Of a stretch of DNA of 14,311 nucleotides, positions 14,110 to 14,311 are shown piece by piece; position 1 is the stretch's first letter, and each line of letters begins with the position of its first letter. Source of the DNA: GCA-2733415 sp049614485 (GTDB lineage: Bacteria > Bacteroidota > Bacteroidia > Flavobacteriales > Flavobacteriaceae); contig JBMZDR010000035.1 of NCBI GenBank assembly GCA_049614485.1, forward strand, positions 1-14,311, read 5' to 3'. A model generated the notes under the pieces. That model saw only the letters and a list, made by a program, of their open reading frames with translations. It was not told the origin of the DNA and did no database searches. Position numbers and translations under genes: made by a program.

Positions 14110-14141
14110 GCCAACCTTTAATATAAGGTTGGCTTTTTTTT
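14110..14141 (+). terminator. Intrinsic terminator of the 92-residue protein gene
   Basis: A perfect 9-bp stem GCCAACCTT / AAGGTTGGC with a 6-nt loop is followed by eight T residues. It lies 37 bp after the stop codon. Confidence 0.95.
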
Positions 14142-14311
14142 GTTGTAAGCGGTTATTCACATGTCAAAGGTGTAATTATGTGGTTGGTTTCTCAACAAAT
14201 ATTAGGTTTTTGCAACAGTCAATTGTCACATTGCCAGCGCATACCTGTTTTTAGGCGAAAAACTTTCAAAAAACCTTGTTAAAAAGTTTGTTTGTTAAAG
14301 AAGAAAGGTGG
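14142..14311 (+). promoter_or_regulatory. Non-coding window end; probable upstream half of a strong promoter
   Basis: No credible gene is present. A 6-bp hairpin, GTTTTT / AAAAAC, lies at 14247-14263. From 14258 on there are phased A- and T-tracts (AAAAACTTTCAAAAAACCTT), then two copies of TTGTTAAA 15 bp apart (14277-14284 and 14292-14299) and TTTGTTTG at 14287-14294. This arrangement resembles the UP-like and -33 parts in front of flavobacterial stable-RNA or other highly expressed genes. The -7 box would fall just past the right edge, so the call cannot be completed here. Confidence 0.4.

Noticed and set aside
14153..14161. DnaA-box-like TTATTCACA
   Set aside because: It is a single copy with no second box, no adjacent dnaA or dnaN and no clear unwinding region, so it is not enough to call an origin.
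14247..14263. Short GTTTTT/AAAAAC hairpin considered as a riboswitch or terminator
   Set aside because: The stem is only A-T pairs plus one G-C pair, with no T-tract after it and none of the conserved boxes of a known riboswitch.
14178..14282. 34-codon frame starting MWLVSQQ
   Set aside because: It is short, has an unusual composition (several Cys, Trp, Arg) for this genome, ends inside the A/T tracts, and shows no start signal.
1..14311. Search for CRISPR arrays, insertion sequences, phage genes, tRNA or rRNA genes
   Set aside because: No spaced repeat array, transposase, terminal inverted repeats, phage motif or cloverleaf/rRNA signature was seen in the window.

Overview
The window looks like chromosomal DNA of a marine-type member of the Flavobacteriaceae (Bacteroidota). 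The evidence is low G+C, Bacteroidota-style -7 promoter elements (TAnnTTTG) in front of several genes, weak or absent Shine-Dalgarno sequences, and gene families typical of that group: a Porin_10-type outer-membrane protein, a GH73-LysM lipoprotein, a LysRS with a C-terminal extension, and small secreted proteins with Spy/DUF4890-like motifs. I see no phage, IS element, CRISPR, tRNA or rRNA inside the window. Most of it is ordinary core genome.

Layout. Positions 1-89 (-) are the signal-peptide end of a secreted protein that runs off the left edge, followed by a 315-bp non-coding stretch. Positions 405-3422 (+) are a tight three-gene operon: a PLP-dependent D-cysteine desulfhydrase/ACC-deaminase-like enzyme, a peptidoglycan-hydrolase lipoprotein and hemL. 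It is closed by a bidirectional terminator at 3426-3460. Positions 3480-4346 (-) hold two small secreted, probably distantly related helical proteins. Positions 4462-6159 (-) are lysS, with its own promoter and terminator. Positions 6285-7703 are a cluster of four small membrane proteins: DUF2752 and CD225/dispanin on the minus strand, YqaE/Pmp3 and an unrecognised three-helix protein on the plus strand. Positions 7740-8435 (+) are lipB. It converges on a 790-residue lipoprotein with a C-terminal beta-propeller-like region (8454-10826, -), which lies downstream of rnhB (10909-11508, -). Divergent from rnhB is a putative porin (11640-13616, +), then a small soluble protein of unknown function (13795-14073, +) with a clear terminator. 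The last 170 bp are non-coding and look like the upstream half of a strong promoter.

How the genes work together. Most units are independent housekeeping functions: tetrapyrrole synthesis, lysyl-tRNA charging, lipoate attachment, RNA-DNA hybrid repair, wall turnover and outer-membrane transport. The part most worth a second look is the small-membrane-protein cluster. There the CD225 start codon is the 3' arm of a perfect 10-bp A/U hairpin, and the DUF2752 start codon sits directly behind an intrinsic-terminator-like hairpin. Both genes of the pair therefore appear to carry RNA-structure control at their starts. Other points are active-site substitutions that argue against a true ACC deaminase, and four genes for which the longest open frame gives a start that is probably too far upstream (lysS, the 790-residue lipoprotein, yqaE and rnhB).
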